DNA from: Streptomyces sennicomposti
GTDB lineage: Bacteria > Actinomycetota > Actinomycetes > Streptomycetales > Streptomycetaceae
Assembly (NCBI RefSeq): GCF_019890635.1
Contig: NZ_JAIOAB010000014.1
Coordinates: 1 to 64,000, forward strand
DNA length: 64,000 bases
Direction: 5' to 3'
In this document: piece after piece, positions 1 through 7,550 of the stretch
How positions within the stretch are numbered: the stretch's first letter is position 1
Layout: every line of letters begins with the position of its first letter
Position numbers and translations under genes: made by a program
Notes under the pieces: model-generated
Told to the model about the DNA's origin: nothing
The model's database searches: none
What the model saw: only the letters and a program-made list of their open reading frames with translations

Positions 1-199
1 CTGTAGCCCCGGGGTCGGACGAGGAAAGTCCCGGGCCGCCGTCCAGCGGCGACCCGGGACCGCGGACCCCGATGAACCGGCGACCCGGGACCGCAGGACT
101 GGATGAACCGGCGCCCCAGGACCGTAGGGCCCGGCGGCCCGGCGATCCGGGATCCCAGGGCCCAGCGCCCCGGCGGCCCAAGGCCCAGTGACCCGAGGC
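1..199. other. Non-coding left edge
   Basis: No convincing gene is seen. The stretch has imperfect direct repeats built on a 'GACCCGGGACCGC' and 'GATGAACCGGCG' theme, then further CCCGGCGGCCC-like runs. Open frames crossing it are GC-driven artefacts with Gln/His/Gly-rich translations. Confidence 0.5.
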
Positions 200-520
200 C
201 TAGTGGCCCGAGGTGACCTTCAGGCCCACCACGGCCACCAGCAGCAGACACACGAAGAAGATCCGGGCGGCGGTCGCCGGCTCCCCCAGCACCACCATGC
301 CGAGCACCGCCGCCCCGGCCGCCCCGATGCCCACCCACACGCCGTAGGCGGTGCCGATGGGCAGCGAACGGGCGGCACAGGACAGCAGCAGCATGCTGGC
401 GACGATCCCGGCGCCGGTGAGCACACTCGGCAGCGGGCGGGTGAAGCCCTCGCTGTACTTCATGCCGATGGACCAGCCGACCTCGAGCAGACCGGCGACG
501 ACGAGCAGGACCCAGGCCAC
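200..520 (-). CDS. sugE: SMR-family guanidinium exporter (SugE/Gdx-like)
   Basis: A 106-residue small multidrug resistance protein with four hydrophobic helices. Glu13 in helix 1 (LLEVGWSIGMKYSEGF) is the conserved proton/substrate-coupling residue of the family, and the motif PIGTAYGVWVGIG is typical of the Gdx/SugE subgroup, which exports guanidinium rather than broad drugs. I chose the GTG at 520 because GGAGG lies 8 nt upstream and because MAWVLL is the usual family start; the open frame runs further upstream but through RNA structure. A guanidine-III riboswitch in the 5' leader strongly supports guanidinium as the substrate. Confidence 0.93.
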   Translation of the reverse strand: MAWVLLVVAGLLEVGWSIGMKYSEGFTRPLPSVLTGAGIVASMLLLSCAARSLPIGTAYGVWVGIGAAGAAVLGMVVLGEPATAARIFFVCLLLVAVVGLKVTSGH

Positions 521-586
521 GACGGGCACCTCCGGGACGAACCACGGCGGTCGACGGCTCGCGTCGGCCGCCCACGGACAACGGGT

Positions 587-629
587 GCGTCGTCTTTGCC
601 TTCGTCCCGGTACGGCGCGTCTCGTCGGG
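587..629 (-). promoter_or_regulatory. Guanidine-III (ykkC-III) riboswitch upstream of sugE
   Basis: On the minus strand the leader reads CCCGACGAGACGCGCCGUAC, then CGGGACGAAGGCAAAGACGACGC. This matches, element by element, the guanidine-III aptamer that I remember from actinobacteria: ACGAG, GCGCCGUAC, then an AAGACG...CGC closing strand. CCCG/CGGG and GCGCCGU/ACGACGC can pair, the latter with one C-A mismatch. It lies about 67 nt before the sugE start, so it is probably a translational or pseudoknot-type ON switch. The identification comes from memory of the motif, not from a covariance model. Confidence 0.85.
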
Positions 630-656
630 CTGGCTTCCGAGGCTAGCAAAGGCACG

Positions 657-694
657 CCGAAGGGGCCGGTGACGACGGTCACCGGCCCCTTCGG
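657..694 (-). terminator. Strong hairpin terminator after the GroES-like gene
   Basis: A perfect 17-bp stem (657-673 with 678-694) with a 4-nt loop GACG. It lies 38 bp past the stop of the GroES-like gene and before the sugE leader. It is symmetric and lacks a long U tract, as is common in Streptomyces. Confidence 0.8.
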
Positions 695-731
695 ACGCTC
701 GCTCACATCAGGCGTCCACGCGGCGTGCCCG

Positions 732-1088
732 CTACAGGTACAGCCCCGTGGAGTCCTCCGACCCCTCGAACCGGTCCGCGGCGACGGCGTGCAGGTCACG
801 CTCGCGCATGAGCACGTACGCCGTGCCCCGCACCTCCACCTCGGCCCGGTCCTCCGGGTCGAACAGCACCCGGTCGCCCGGCTCCACGGTCCGTACGTTC
901 TGCCCGACCGCGACGACCTCCGCCCAGGCCAGACGGCGGCCCACCGCGGCCGTGGCCGGGATCAGGATGCCGCCGCCCGAACGCCGCTCGCCCTCGCTCG
1001 TGTCCTGCCGGACGAGCACCCGGTCGTGCAGCATCCGGATGGGCAGCTTGTCGTCGGTGGTGCTGTGCTCGTTTCTGTTGGCGCTCAC
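732..1088 (-). CDS. GroES-family co-chaperonin-like protein
   Basis: A 118-residue protein with a GroES fold signature: LPIRMLHDRVLVRQD at residues 15-29, the mobile-loop region SEGERRSGGGILIPATA, and VVAVGQNVRTVEPGDRVLFDP. Members cap GroEL-type chaperonins. It is not next to groEL here, and it has an N-terminal polar extension, so it is probably an accessory GroES paralogue rather than the main groES. Its exact role is unknown. A strong terminator follows it. Confidence 0.85.
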   Translation of the reverse strand: MSANRNEHSTTDDKLPIRMLHDRVLVRQDTSEGERRSGGGILIPATAAVGRRLAWAEVVAVGQNVRTVEPGDRVLFDPEDRAEVEVRGTAYVLMRERDLHAVAADRFEGSEDSTGLYL

Positions 1089-1130
1089 GCCTCGAACCTA
1101 CCTGCCTTCAGCACGTCCGTACGCGGTGGG

Positions 1131-1460
1131 TCAGCCCCGGCGCCGGCGGCTGCTCAGGGTGAGCAGCCCGACCACGCCGACGGCCAGCAGCGCGACCGGC
1201 ACGATCCGCTCCAGCCGGGGCGCGCCCTCGGCGTCCACGAACTGCGCCCGCACATCGCTGACCACGCGGTTGACCTGCACATAGGCCCGTCCGAGGGTGT
1301 GGTCGACGTTGGCGGCGACCTTGGCCTTGGCGTCGCCGACGAGCGTCTTGGGGTGTACCCGTACGCCGATCTCGTCGAGCGTCTCGGCCAGTACCTCGCG
1401 ACGGCGCCTGATGTCCGCCTCGATCTCAGCCGGGGTTCTGGTGTCCGCCGTGTCCGCCAC
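1131..1460 (-). CDS. DUF3618 membrane-anchored protein
   Basis: A 109-residue protein. The N-terminal part (RTPAEIEADIRRRREVLAETLDEIGVRVHPKTL) is the DUF3618 motif of actinobacteria, and a single C-terminal transmembrane helix (IVPVALLAVGVVGLLTL) ends in a positive tail SSRRRRG, giving an inward-facing tail anchor. GTG at 1460 is chosen because GGAGG sits 7 nt upstream. It is divergent from bcp. Function is not established; these proteins often neighbour phage-holin-like or stress membrane proteins. Confidence 0.85.
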   Translation of the reverse strand: MADTADTRTPAEIEADIRRRREVLAETLDEIGVRVHPKTLVGDAKAKVAANVDHTLGRAYVQVNRVVSDVRAQFVDAEGAPRLERIVPVALLAVGVVGLLTLSSRRRRG

Positions 1461-1589
1461 CGTACCGCCTCCGATGTCAACTGCTGCCTGTTCGGGACAG
1501 TCTGTCAGCTCTCGCCGCGACCGCACTGTCGGCACCCCCGGTTACGCTCGGACCGACACGGTATTGGCACGACGAGGAGACGAACTTCG

Positions 1590-2057
1590 ATGACCGAGCG
1601 ACTCCAGCCCGGGGACGCGGCCCCCGCCTTCACCCTCCCCGACGCCGACGGCAACGAGGTGTCGCTGGCCGACCACAAGGGCCGCAAGGTCATCGTCTAC
1701 TTCTACCCGGCCGCCCTCACCCCCGGCTGCACCAAGCAGGCCTGCGACTTCACCGACAACCTCGACGTGCTGGCCGGCGCGGGCTACGACGTGATCGGCG
1801 TCTCCCCCGACAAGCCGGAAAAGCTGGCGAAGTTCCGCGAGGCGGAGTCCCTGAAGGTCACCCTCCTCGCCGACCCGGACAAGAAGGTCCTTGAGGCCTA
1901 CGGCGCCTTCGGCGAGAAGAAGCTCTACGGCAAGACGGTCACCGGCGTCATCCGCTCCACGGTGGTGGTGGACGAGGAGGGCAAGGTCGAACGCGCCCTC
2001 TACAACGTCAAGGCCACCGGCCACGTAGCCAAGATCATCAAGGACCTGGGGATCTAG
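1590..2057 (+). CDS. bcp: Thioredoxin-dependent thiol peroxidase (Bcp/PrxQ)
   Basis: A 155-residue AhpC/TSA-fold peroxiredoxin that reduces H2O2 and organic peroxides in the cytoplasm with thioredoxin. The motif TPGCTKQACDFTD carries the peroxidatic Cys and the resolving Cys five residues later, the typical PrxQ arrangement. Further family motifs are LQPGDAAPAFTLPDADG and VIGVSPDKPEKLAKF. The ATG at 1590 gives the standard length. It is transcribed alone, with divergent DUF3618 upstream. Confidence 0.95.
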   Translation: MTERLQPGDAAPAFTLPDADGNEVSLADHKGRKVIVYFYPAALTPGCTKQACDFTDNLDVLAGAGYDVIGVSPDKPEKLAKFREAESLKVTLLADPDKKVLEAYGAFGEKKLYGKTVTGVIRSTVVVDEEGKVERALYNVKATGHVAKIIKDLGI

Positions 2058-2194
2058 CCCCCACCCTCAGCGAAAGCGGCCCGCACCGGTAGAACTCCGG
2101 CGCGGGCCGCTCCGCTTTCCGTACGTGACCGTCCGATAACCGGTTCGTTACTCCGTACGAGGCCACGAACACACGGCCGGAACGGAGGAGCTCG

Positions 2195-2857
2195 ATGGGG
2201 GCCAGTGCGTACACCAAGGAACGCCTGGAGGAAGCGGCACGCGGGGCGCGGACGCTGTCGGAGGCGCTGGAGAGACTGGGGGTGGATCCGAGGAGTCCCA
2301 CACGGCGGTACGTGTGGGAGCGGATGAAGACGCTCGGCGTGGACGTCTCGCACTTCGAGCGGGAGGGGGTGAAGTGGACCAGAGAGGTCCTGGAACAGGC
2401 GGTGGCGGCCTCGACGAGTGTGCGCGGCGTGCTGCGCCACCTGGGGCTCGAACTCGTCGGTGGGCACCACACGCACATCAGCCGCAAGATCAAGGCGTAC
2501 GGCATCGACACCTCGCACTTCACGCAGTCGGTCCGCACGGAGAGGATGCGGACTAACCAGCGCCGCCGCTCCGCCGAGGAGATCCTCGTCAGGGACACGT
2601 CCGTACACGCCGCACGGGTCCCCAGCGCCCGACTCAAGAGGGCTCTGGCCGAACTCGGCGTCGAGGAACGGTGTGCTCTGTGCGGGACCGGACCCGTCTG
2701 GCGCGGGGAGCCGCTCCCGCTGGAAGTCGACCATATCAACGGCGACTGGCGGGACAACCGAATCGCCAATCTCCGGCTCCTGTGCCCCAATTGCCACTCG
2801 ACGACGGACACCTACCGTGGTCGCGGCAAGGGACGCGGCAGGATCGGTGACGCATGA
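2195..2857 (+). CDS. HNH endonuclease-signature protein with duplicated DNA-binding module
   Basis: A 220-residue protein. The C-terminal zinc-ribbon HNH reads CALC (residues ~153-156), LEVDHINGDWRDNR and LLCPNCHSTT, giving two CxxC pairs and the D-H...N...H nuclease core. The N-terminal half has two related repeats ending in VDVSHFE and IDTSHFT, each preceded by an LxxLG helix, probably tandem helix-turn-helix modules. Such architecture is typical of free-standing homing-type or phage HNH nucleases. Its stop overlaps the start of a paralogue (ATGA), so both are co-translated. The target is unknown. Confidence 0.82.
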   Translation: MGASAYTKERLEEAARGARTLSEALERLGVDPRSPTRRYVWERMKTLGVDVSHFEREGVKWTREVLEQAVAASTSVRGVLRHLGLELVGGHHTHISRKIKAYGIDTSHFTQSVRTERMRTNQRRRSAEEILVRDTSVHAARVPSARLKRALAELGVEERCALCGTGPVWRGEPLPLEVDHINGDWRDNRIANLRLLCPNCHSTTDTYRGRGKGRGRIGDA

Positions 2858-3360
2858 GCAGGGGTGTGCGACACGGTCGGTTCGACCCGGACGAACTGCG
2901 GGCGGCAGTCGCGGAGTCGGACTCCCTCGCAGAGGTTTTGCGCCGTCTGGGGCGGCCGGACAATGGCGGGCAACGCGCGGCGCTGCGGGAGCAGATCGCT
3001 CAGCAGGGCCTCACGACGGCCCATTTCCGCGGGCAGGCGCACCAGCGGGGAAGACGGGGCACGAATGCCAAGGATCCGGGAGAAGTGCTGGTGCGCCACA
3101 CGGCGGCCACGCACCGGATCAAGACATGGCGCCTGCGCCGCGCACTGCGCGATGTGGGCGTGCCCGAGCGGTGCGCCAGGTGCGGGCTCCGTCCGGAGTG
3201 GCTCGGCAAGCCCATGACGCTGGAGATCGACCACGTCAACGGCGACTGGCGGGACAACCGGCGCGAGAATCTGCGGTTGCTCTGCCCCAACTGCCATGCG
3301 GTCACCAGCACCTGGTGCCGTGGAGGGCGGCGGAGGCGCACGCGAACCCCAGTAGAGTAG
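2854..3360 (+). CDS. HNH endonuclease-signature protein, paralogue with one module
   Basis: A 168-residue protein whose C-terminal HNH (CARC, LEIDHVNGDWRDNR, LLCPNCHAVT) is nearly the same as that of the preceding gene. It has only one N-terminal module (LRRLGRPDNGG..., ending LTTAHFRGQ) instead of two. It starts in a 4-bp ATGA overlap with gene one and ends 9 bp before the tRNA at 3370. The pair looks like a recent tandem duplication in a mobile nuclease cassette. The cleavage target is unknown. Confidence 0.82.
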   Translation: MSRGVRHGRFDPDELRAAVAESDSLAEVLRRLGRPDNGGQRAALREQIAQQGLTTAHFRGQAHQRGRRGTNAKDPGEVLVRHTAATHRIKTWRLRRALRDVGVPERCARCGLRPEWLGKPMTLEIDHVNGDWRDNRRENLRLLCPNCHAVTSTWCRGGRRRRTRTPVE

Positions 3361-3369
3361 GACCGCTGC

Positions 3370-3444
3370 GGGCCCGTACCCCAGCTGGCAAGAGGGCGCC
3401 GGTTTAGGTCCGGTGTGTCGTGGGTTCGAGTCCCACCGGGCTCA
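3370..3444 (+). tRNA. Atypical class-I tRNA with anticodon UAG (would read Leu CUA)
   Basis: A 75-nt cloverleaf. The acceptor GGGCCCG pairs with CGGGCUC (one G-U) and the discriminator is A. The anticodon stem GCCGG/CCGGU holds the loop UUUAGGU, giving anticodon UAG with G37. The T arm GUGGG-UUCGAGU-CCCAC is perfect. The variable loop is only 5 nt (GUGUC), whereas bacterial tRNA-Leu is class II with a long variable arm. The D stem is weak (CCC/GGG, with a C-A mismatch). CCA is not encoded. The 'GTACCCCA..TGGCA-GAGGG' style resembles tRNAs of actinobacteriophages. It may be a tRNA-Leu relic or a phage-type tRNA. Confidence 0.7.
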
Positions 3445-3452
3445 CAGGGTGG

Positions 3453-3491
3453 AACGCCCCCGCACCTTCGATTCGCAGGTGCGGGGGCGTT
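3453..3491. terminator. Bidirectional terminator between tRNA and rdgB
   Basis: A perfect 15-bp stem, AACGCCCCCGCACCT (3453-3467) with its complement at 3477-3491 and a 9-nt loop, ends with TT on the plus strand and AA on its left. It separates the plus-strand tRNA from convergent rdgB. Confidence 0.85.
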
Positions 3492-3499
3492 GTCATGAG

Positions 3500-4102
3500 T
3501 CAGCCCAGCAGCTCGCGCACCACCGGTACCAAGGCGCGGAAGGCCTTGCCGCGGTGGCTGATCGCGTTCTTCTCCTGGGGGGTCAGTTCCGCGCAGGTGC
3601 GGGTCTCGCCGTCGGGCTGGAGGATCGGGTCGTAGCCGAAGCCGTTGGCGCCGGCCGGGGCGTGGCGCAGGGTGCCCGTCAGGCGGCCCTCCACGACGCG
3701 TTCCGTGCCGTCGGGGAGGGCGAGGGCAGCGGCGCAGGCGAAGTGGGCCGCGCGGTGTTCCTCGGCGATGTCGGAGAGCTGGGCGAGCAGCAGGTCGAGG
3801 TTGGCCCGGTCGTCGCCGTGGCGGCCCGACCAGCGGGCCGAGAAGATGCCGGGGGCGCCGCCGAGGACGTCGACGCAGAGGCCGGAGTCGTCGGCGACCG
3901 CCGGGAGGCCGGTGGCCTGGGCCAGGGCGTGCGCCTTGAGCAGGGCGTTCTCGGCGAAGGTGACGCCGGTCTCCTTGACGTCGGGGACGTCGGGGTAGGC
4001 GTCGGTGCCGACGAGTTCGTGGGGCAGTCCGGCGTCGGTGAGGATCGCCCTGAGTTCGGTGATCTTTCCGGCGTTGCGGGTGGCGAGGATCAGGCGGGTC
4101 AT
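3500..4102 (-). CDS. rdgB: RdgB/HAM1 non-canonical purine NTP pyrophosphatase
   Basis: A 200-residue enzyme that hydrolyses dITP, XTP and ITP to monophosphates and PPi, keeping deaminated purines out of nucleic acids. Family motifs are the N-terminal LILATRNAGKITEL (nucleotide-binding), VTFAENALLKA, VADDSGLCVDVLGGAPGIFSARWSG and the C-terminal FGYDPI and ISHRGKAFRAL. The length is normal. It lies in the same direction as the lipoprotein gene and rph; the rph-rdgB neighbourhood is common in actinobacteria and suggests a shared RNA/nucleotide housekeeping unit. Confidence 0.96.
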   Translation of the reverse strand: MTRLILATRNAGKITELRAILTDAGLPHELVGTDAYPDVPDVKETGVTFAENALLKAHALAQATGLPAVADDSGLCVDVLGGAPGIFSARWSGRHGDDRANLDLLLAQLSDIAEEHRAAHFACAAALALPDGTERVVEGRLTGTLRHAPAGANGFGYDPILQPDGETRTCAELTPQEKNAISHRGKAFRALVPVVRELLG

Positions 4103-4221
4103 GCCCCCAGTATCGACGCCCGCCCGGCTCGCCCCGTACGCGCCCGTCCCGTCTCCGGAGCCGTACGCGCCCGCCCGGCCGGCACATGGGCTCGTACGCG
4201 TCCCCGTCCCGGACCGCGGCC

Positions 4222-4629
4222 CTACGGGGTGCAGACCTTGGTGAGTTCGCCGGCGGCGTCGGTGACGGGGGCGACGTCGGGGGTGCGGTCGCCGTTGTCG
4301 ATCGCGGTGCGGACGTTCTCCACCGCCTTGCCGAGGTCGTCGACCGCCTTGTTGACGTCCGTGTCGTCGGTCTTGTCGCCGATCTTCTTCAGGTTCTGCT
4401 CGATCGACCGCAGCGCCTGGTCGGTCTGCGTGGGGTCGTTCGCCGCGTTCTGCACGGCCTGCTGGAGGTCGGTGACGCTGTCGGCGATGGCGTCGGCGGT
4501 CTGGACGCAGTCCAGGGCCTTGTTCATCGCGTCGCAGCCGGTCAGCGCGGAGAGCGTGAGTGCGACGGCGGCCGTGGTGGCGGCGATGGCGGTCCTGCGG
4601 CCCAGGCGTCGGTGGCGGCTCGCGGCCAT
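4222..4629 (-). CDS. Putative lipoprotein of unknown function
   Basis: A 135-residue protein with a twin-Arg-like start (RHRRLGRRTAIAAT), a hydrophobic segment and the lipobox LSALTGC, so Cys32 is the probable lipidated residue and the protein faces outward on the membrane. The mature part is Asp/Asn/Thr-rich and helical, with heptad-like spacing (LQQAVQNAANDPTQTDQALRS and similar), so a small helical bundle is likely. I recognise no catalytic motif. It sits between rph and rdgB on the same strand. Confidence 0.8.
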   Translation of the reverse strand: MAASRHRRLGRRTAIAATTAAVALTLSALTGCDAMNKALDCVQTADAIADSVTDLQQAVQNAANDPTQTDQALRSIEQNLKKIGDKTDDTDVNKAVDDLGKAVENVRTAIDNGDRTPDVAPVTDAAGELTKVCTP

Positions 4630-4755
4630 GGCGTGGGTTCCCTCCCCGGTGTCGTGGCCGGGCGTCGCGGCGGTGTGCCGTGCGCCCGTACCCGTAGGGA
4701 CGCGGGGAGGGCGCCCGCGGGTTGCCCCCGGCGGGCGCCGTTCTTGGGATGCCCT

Positions 4756-4783
4756 TTACTTTTCCAGCGCTACTTCTCCAGCG

Positions 4784-4797
<14 letters not shown>
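4756..4797 (-). repeat. Three 14-bp tandem copies of the rph 3' end
   Basis: On the minus strand the unit CGCTGGAGAAGTAG occurs at 4784-4797, where it encodes the last residues LEK and stop of rph. It recurs exactly at 4770-4783 and as a variant (CGCTGGAAAAGTAA) at 4756-4769. Each copy carries its own in-phase stop-like end. Probably slippage duplication. Confidence 0.85.
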
Positions 4798-5509
<712 letters not shown>

Positions 5510-5532
5510 GGCGACGAGCCTAGCCCCCCATG

Positions 5533-5571
5533 CGGAAGGGGCTCCTCCCGCGGTGGGAAGAGCCCCTTCCG
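5533..5571 (-). terminator. Hairpin terminator after nagF
   Basis: An 11-bp stem CGGAAGGGGCT (5533-5543) with AGCCCCTTCCG (5561-5571), placed between nagF (stop at 5608) and the rph start. It ends the nagF transcript. Confidence 0.75.
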
Positions 5572-5607
5572 GGTGAACCGCGGCGGGCGGTCCGCGGCGT
5601 CACGGGT

Positions 5608-5841
5608 TCACATCATGTCTTCGATCTCGGCCGCGATGGGGTCGGCGTCGGTGCCGATGACGACCTGGATGGCGTTGCCCATCTTGACCACGCCGTGGGC
5701 GCCGGCGGCCTTGAGGGCGGCCTCGTCGACCAGCGAGGGGTCGTTGACCTCGGTGCGCAGGCGGGTGATGCAGCCCTCGATCTCGTCGATGTTCTCGATG
5801 CCGCCGAGCCCGGCGACGATCTTCTCAGCCTTGGTGGCCAT
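5608..5841 (-). CDS. nagF: PTS EIIB component for N-acetylglucosamine (NagF-like)
   Basis: A 77-residue free-standing EIIB domain of the glucose/GlcNAc PTS family. Cys24 in IEGCITRLRTEV is the phosphorylated residue that passes phosphate from EIIA to the sugar held by EIIC. The rest (DEAALKAAGAHGVVKMGNAIQVVIG) is standard EIIB. It is divergent from nagE1 with a DasR site between, matching S. coelicolor, where NagF serves the NagE2 permease. The chosen ATG has GAAGGA upstream. Confidence 0.95.
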   Translation of the reverse strand: MATKAEKIVAGLGGIENIDEIEGCITRLRTEVNDPSLVDEAALKAAGAHGVVKMGNAIQVVIGTDADPIAAEIEDMM

Positions 5842-5960
5842 GTTCCTTCTCCCTGATCCGAACCGCTTGGTCGCAGTAACCCACAGTTGGCCCATCTTCG
5901 CGAGCGGTCGCGCCGTGGGTGTGCCGATGATGGCGTTCACGACAGCGGAACCGTCCGTCG

Positions 5961-5976
5961 ACTGGTCTACACCACC
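5961..5976. promoter_or_regulatory. DasR-responsive element (dre) between nagF and nagE1
   Basis: ACTGGTCTACACCACC matches the dre consensus ACTGGTCTAGACCACT at nearly all positions. It lies 120 bp before nagF and 40 bp before nagE1, so one site can repress both until GlcN-6-P releases DasR. Confidence 0.85.
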
Positions 5977-6015
5977 GTCGGGGCGGTGGCCAAACGCGGT
6001 GCGGGGAGGACGTTC

Positions 6016-7311
6016 ATGAGTGCCGGCGGCGCCGAGATCGGGACCTCTTCCCTGCGTGCGCGCTGGAACACGCTGTTCCAGGGGCTGCAGAAGATGGGCC
6101 GCAGTCTGCAGCTGCCGATCGCGGTGCTGCCGGCGGCGGGCATCCTGAACCGGCTGGGGCAGCCGGACGTGTTCGGCGAGGACGGTCTGGGCTGGACCGA
6201 CGTGTCGAAGGTGATGGCGGGGGCGGGCGGCGCGCTGCTGGACGGCCAGCTGGGGCTGCCGCTGCTGTTCTGCGTGGGCGTGGCCATCGGGATGGCGAAG
6301 AAGGCGGACGGTTCGACGGCGCTGGCGGCGGTGGCGGGCTTCCTCGTCTATTACAACGTGCTGCACCAGTTCCCGATGGACTGTCCGGCGGGGGCGAAGG
6401 TGATCGCGACCGGCTGCCAGGCGGCCGACGGGACGGCGACGCCGTTCACCTACCAGAACCCGGGGGTGTTCGGCGGGATCGTGATGGGGCTGCTGGCCGC
6501 CTTCTTCTGGCGGCGCTTCCACCGCACCAGGCTGGTGGACTGGCTGGGCTTCTTCAACGGCCGTCGTCTGGTGCCCATCATCATGGCGTTCGTGGCGATC
6601 GCGTTCGCGGCGCTGTGCCTGTGGGTCTGGCCGCCGGTCGGGCGCGGTCTGGAGAGTTTCAGCGACTGGCTGAGCGACGCGGGGGCGTGGGGCGCGGGGA
6701 TCTTCGGCCTGGCGAACCGGGCGCTGCTGGTGATCGGCCTGCACCAGTTCCTGAACGTGCCCATCTGGTTCCAGTTCGGCAGTTACACCAAGCCGGACGG
6801 GACGGTGGTGCACGGCGACATCAACATGTTCCTGGCGGGCGACCCGAACGCGGGGCAGTTCACCTCGGGCTTCTTCCCGATCATGATGTTCGCGCTGCCG
6901 GCCGCCGCGCTGGCGATCACGCACACGGCCCGGCCGGAGCGGCGCAAGGAGGTGGGCGGGCTGATGCTGTCGGTGGCGCTCACCTCGTTCGTCACGGGGA
7001 TCACCGAGCCGCTGGAGTACTCGTTCCTCTTCATCGCGCCGGCGCTGTACGCGGTGCACGCGGTGCTGACGGGGGTGTCGATGGCGGTGACGTGGGCGCT
7101 GGGGGTGCACGACGGGTTCAGCTTCTCGGCGGGGCTGATCGACTACGTCATCAACTGGAACCTGGCGACCCGGCCGTGGGGGATCATCCCGATCGGGCTG
7201 TGCTTCGCCGCGGTGTATTACGCGGTGTTCCGATTTGCCATCACGCGGTTCGATCTGAAGACTCCGGGGCGGGAGCCGGCGGACGAGGTCGAGGACACCA
7301 CGAAGGCCTGA
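6016..7311 (+). CDS. nagE1: PTS EIIC GlcNAc permease paralogue (NagE1-like)
   Basis: A 431-residue EIIC membrane transporter of the glucose/GlcNAc family with about ten helices. Motifs: LQLPIAVLPAAGILNRLGQ near the N-terminus and the substrate-site region TSFVTGITEPLEYSFLF. Transport needs EIIB (NagF). The ATG at 6016 is chosen because GGAGG lies 6 nt upstream and the family start aligns there. It is very similar to nagE2 directly downstream; in S. coelicolor NagE1 is dispensable for GlcNAc uptake, so this copy may be a minor or specialised permease. Confidence 0.93.
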   Translation: MSAGGAEIGTSSLRARWNTLFQGLQKMGRSLQLPIAVLPAAGILNRLGQPDVFGEDGLGWTDVSKVMAGAGGALLDGQLGLPLLFCVGVAIGMAKKADGSTALAAVAGFLVYYNVLHQFPMDCPAGAKVIATGCQAADGTATPFTYQNPGVFGGIVMGLLAAFFWRRFHRTRLVDWLGFFNGRRLVPIIMAFVAIAFAALCLWVWPPVGRGLESFSDWLSDAGAWGAGIFGLANRALLVIGLHQFLNVPIWFQFGSYTKPDGTVVHGDINMFLAGDPNAGQFTSGFFPIMMFALPAAALAITHTARPERRKEVGGLMLSVALTSFVTGITEPLEYSFLFIAPALYAVHAVLTGVSMAVTWALGVHDGFSFSAGLIDYVINWNLATRPWGIIPIGLCFAAVYYAVFRFAITRFDLKTPGREPADEVEDTTKA

Positions 7312-7497
7312 GTCCTCCCTCCGGGAACGCCCCGGGTCCGGCCTGGGAGCGGCCTGGGACCGGCCCTGCACCGGCCCGCCGAGACCGGCCCGACACCGGC
7401 CCGACACCGGGCGGTGATCGCCCGCGCGCGCCCGTACGCGGCGTAGTGATCCGGTAGCGGATTCGCGGGTTCCTTACGCCACCTTCATCGTGCTACA

Positions 7498-7530
7498 ACA
7501 GGTCTACACCACTGAGTGGTGTAGACCACC
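7498..7530. promoter_or_regulatory. Paired inverted dre sites before nagE2
   Basis: Two dre boxes face each other: ACAGGTCTACACCACT (7498-7513) and AGTGGTGTAGACCACC (7515-7530). GGTCTACACCACT and AGTGGTGTAGACC form a perfect 13-bp inverted repeat around one G. This double site, about 20 bp before the nagE2 start, predicts tight DasR control. Confidence 0.9.
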
Positions 7531-7550
7531 ACCCGATGGAGGACGGACGT

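Noticed and set aside
5608..7407. Long minus-strand frame across nagF and nagE1
   Set aside because: Only its last 77 codons are real (nagF); the rest is antisense to nagE1.
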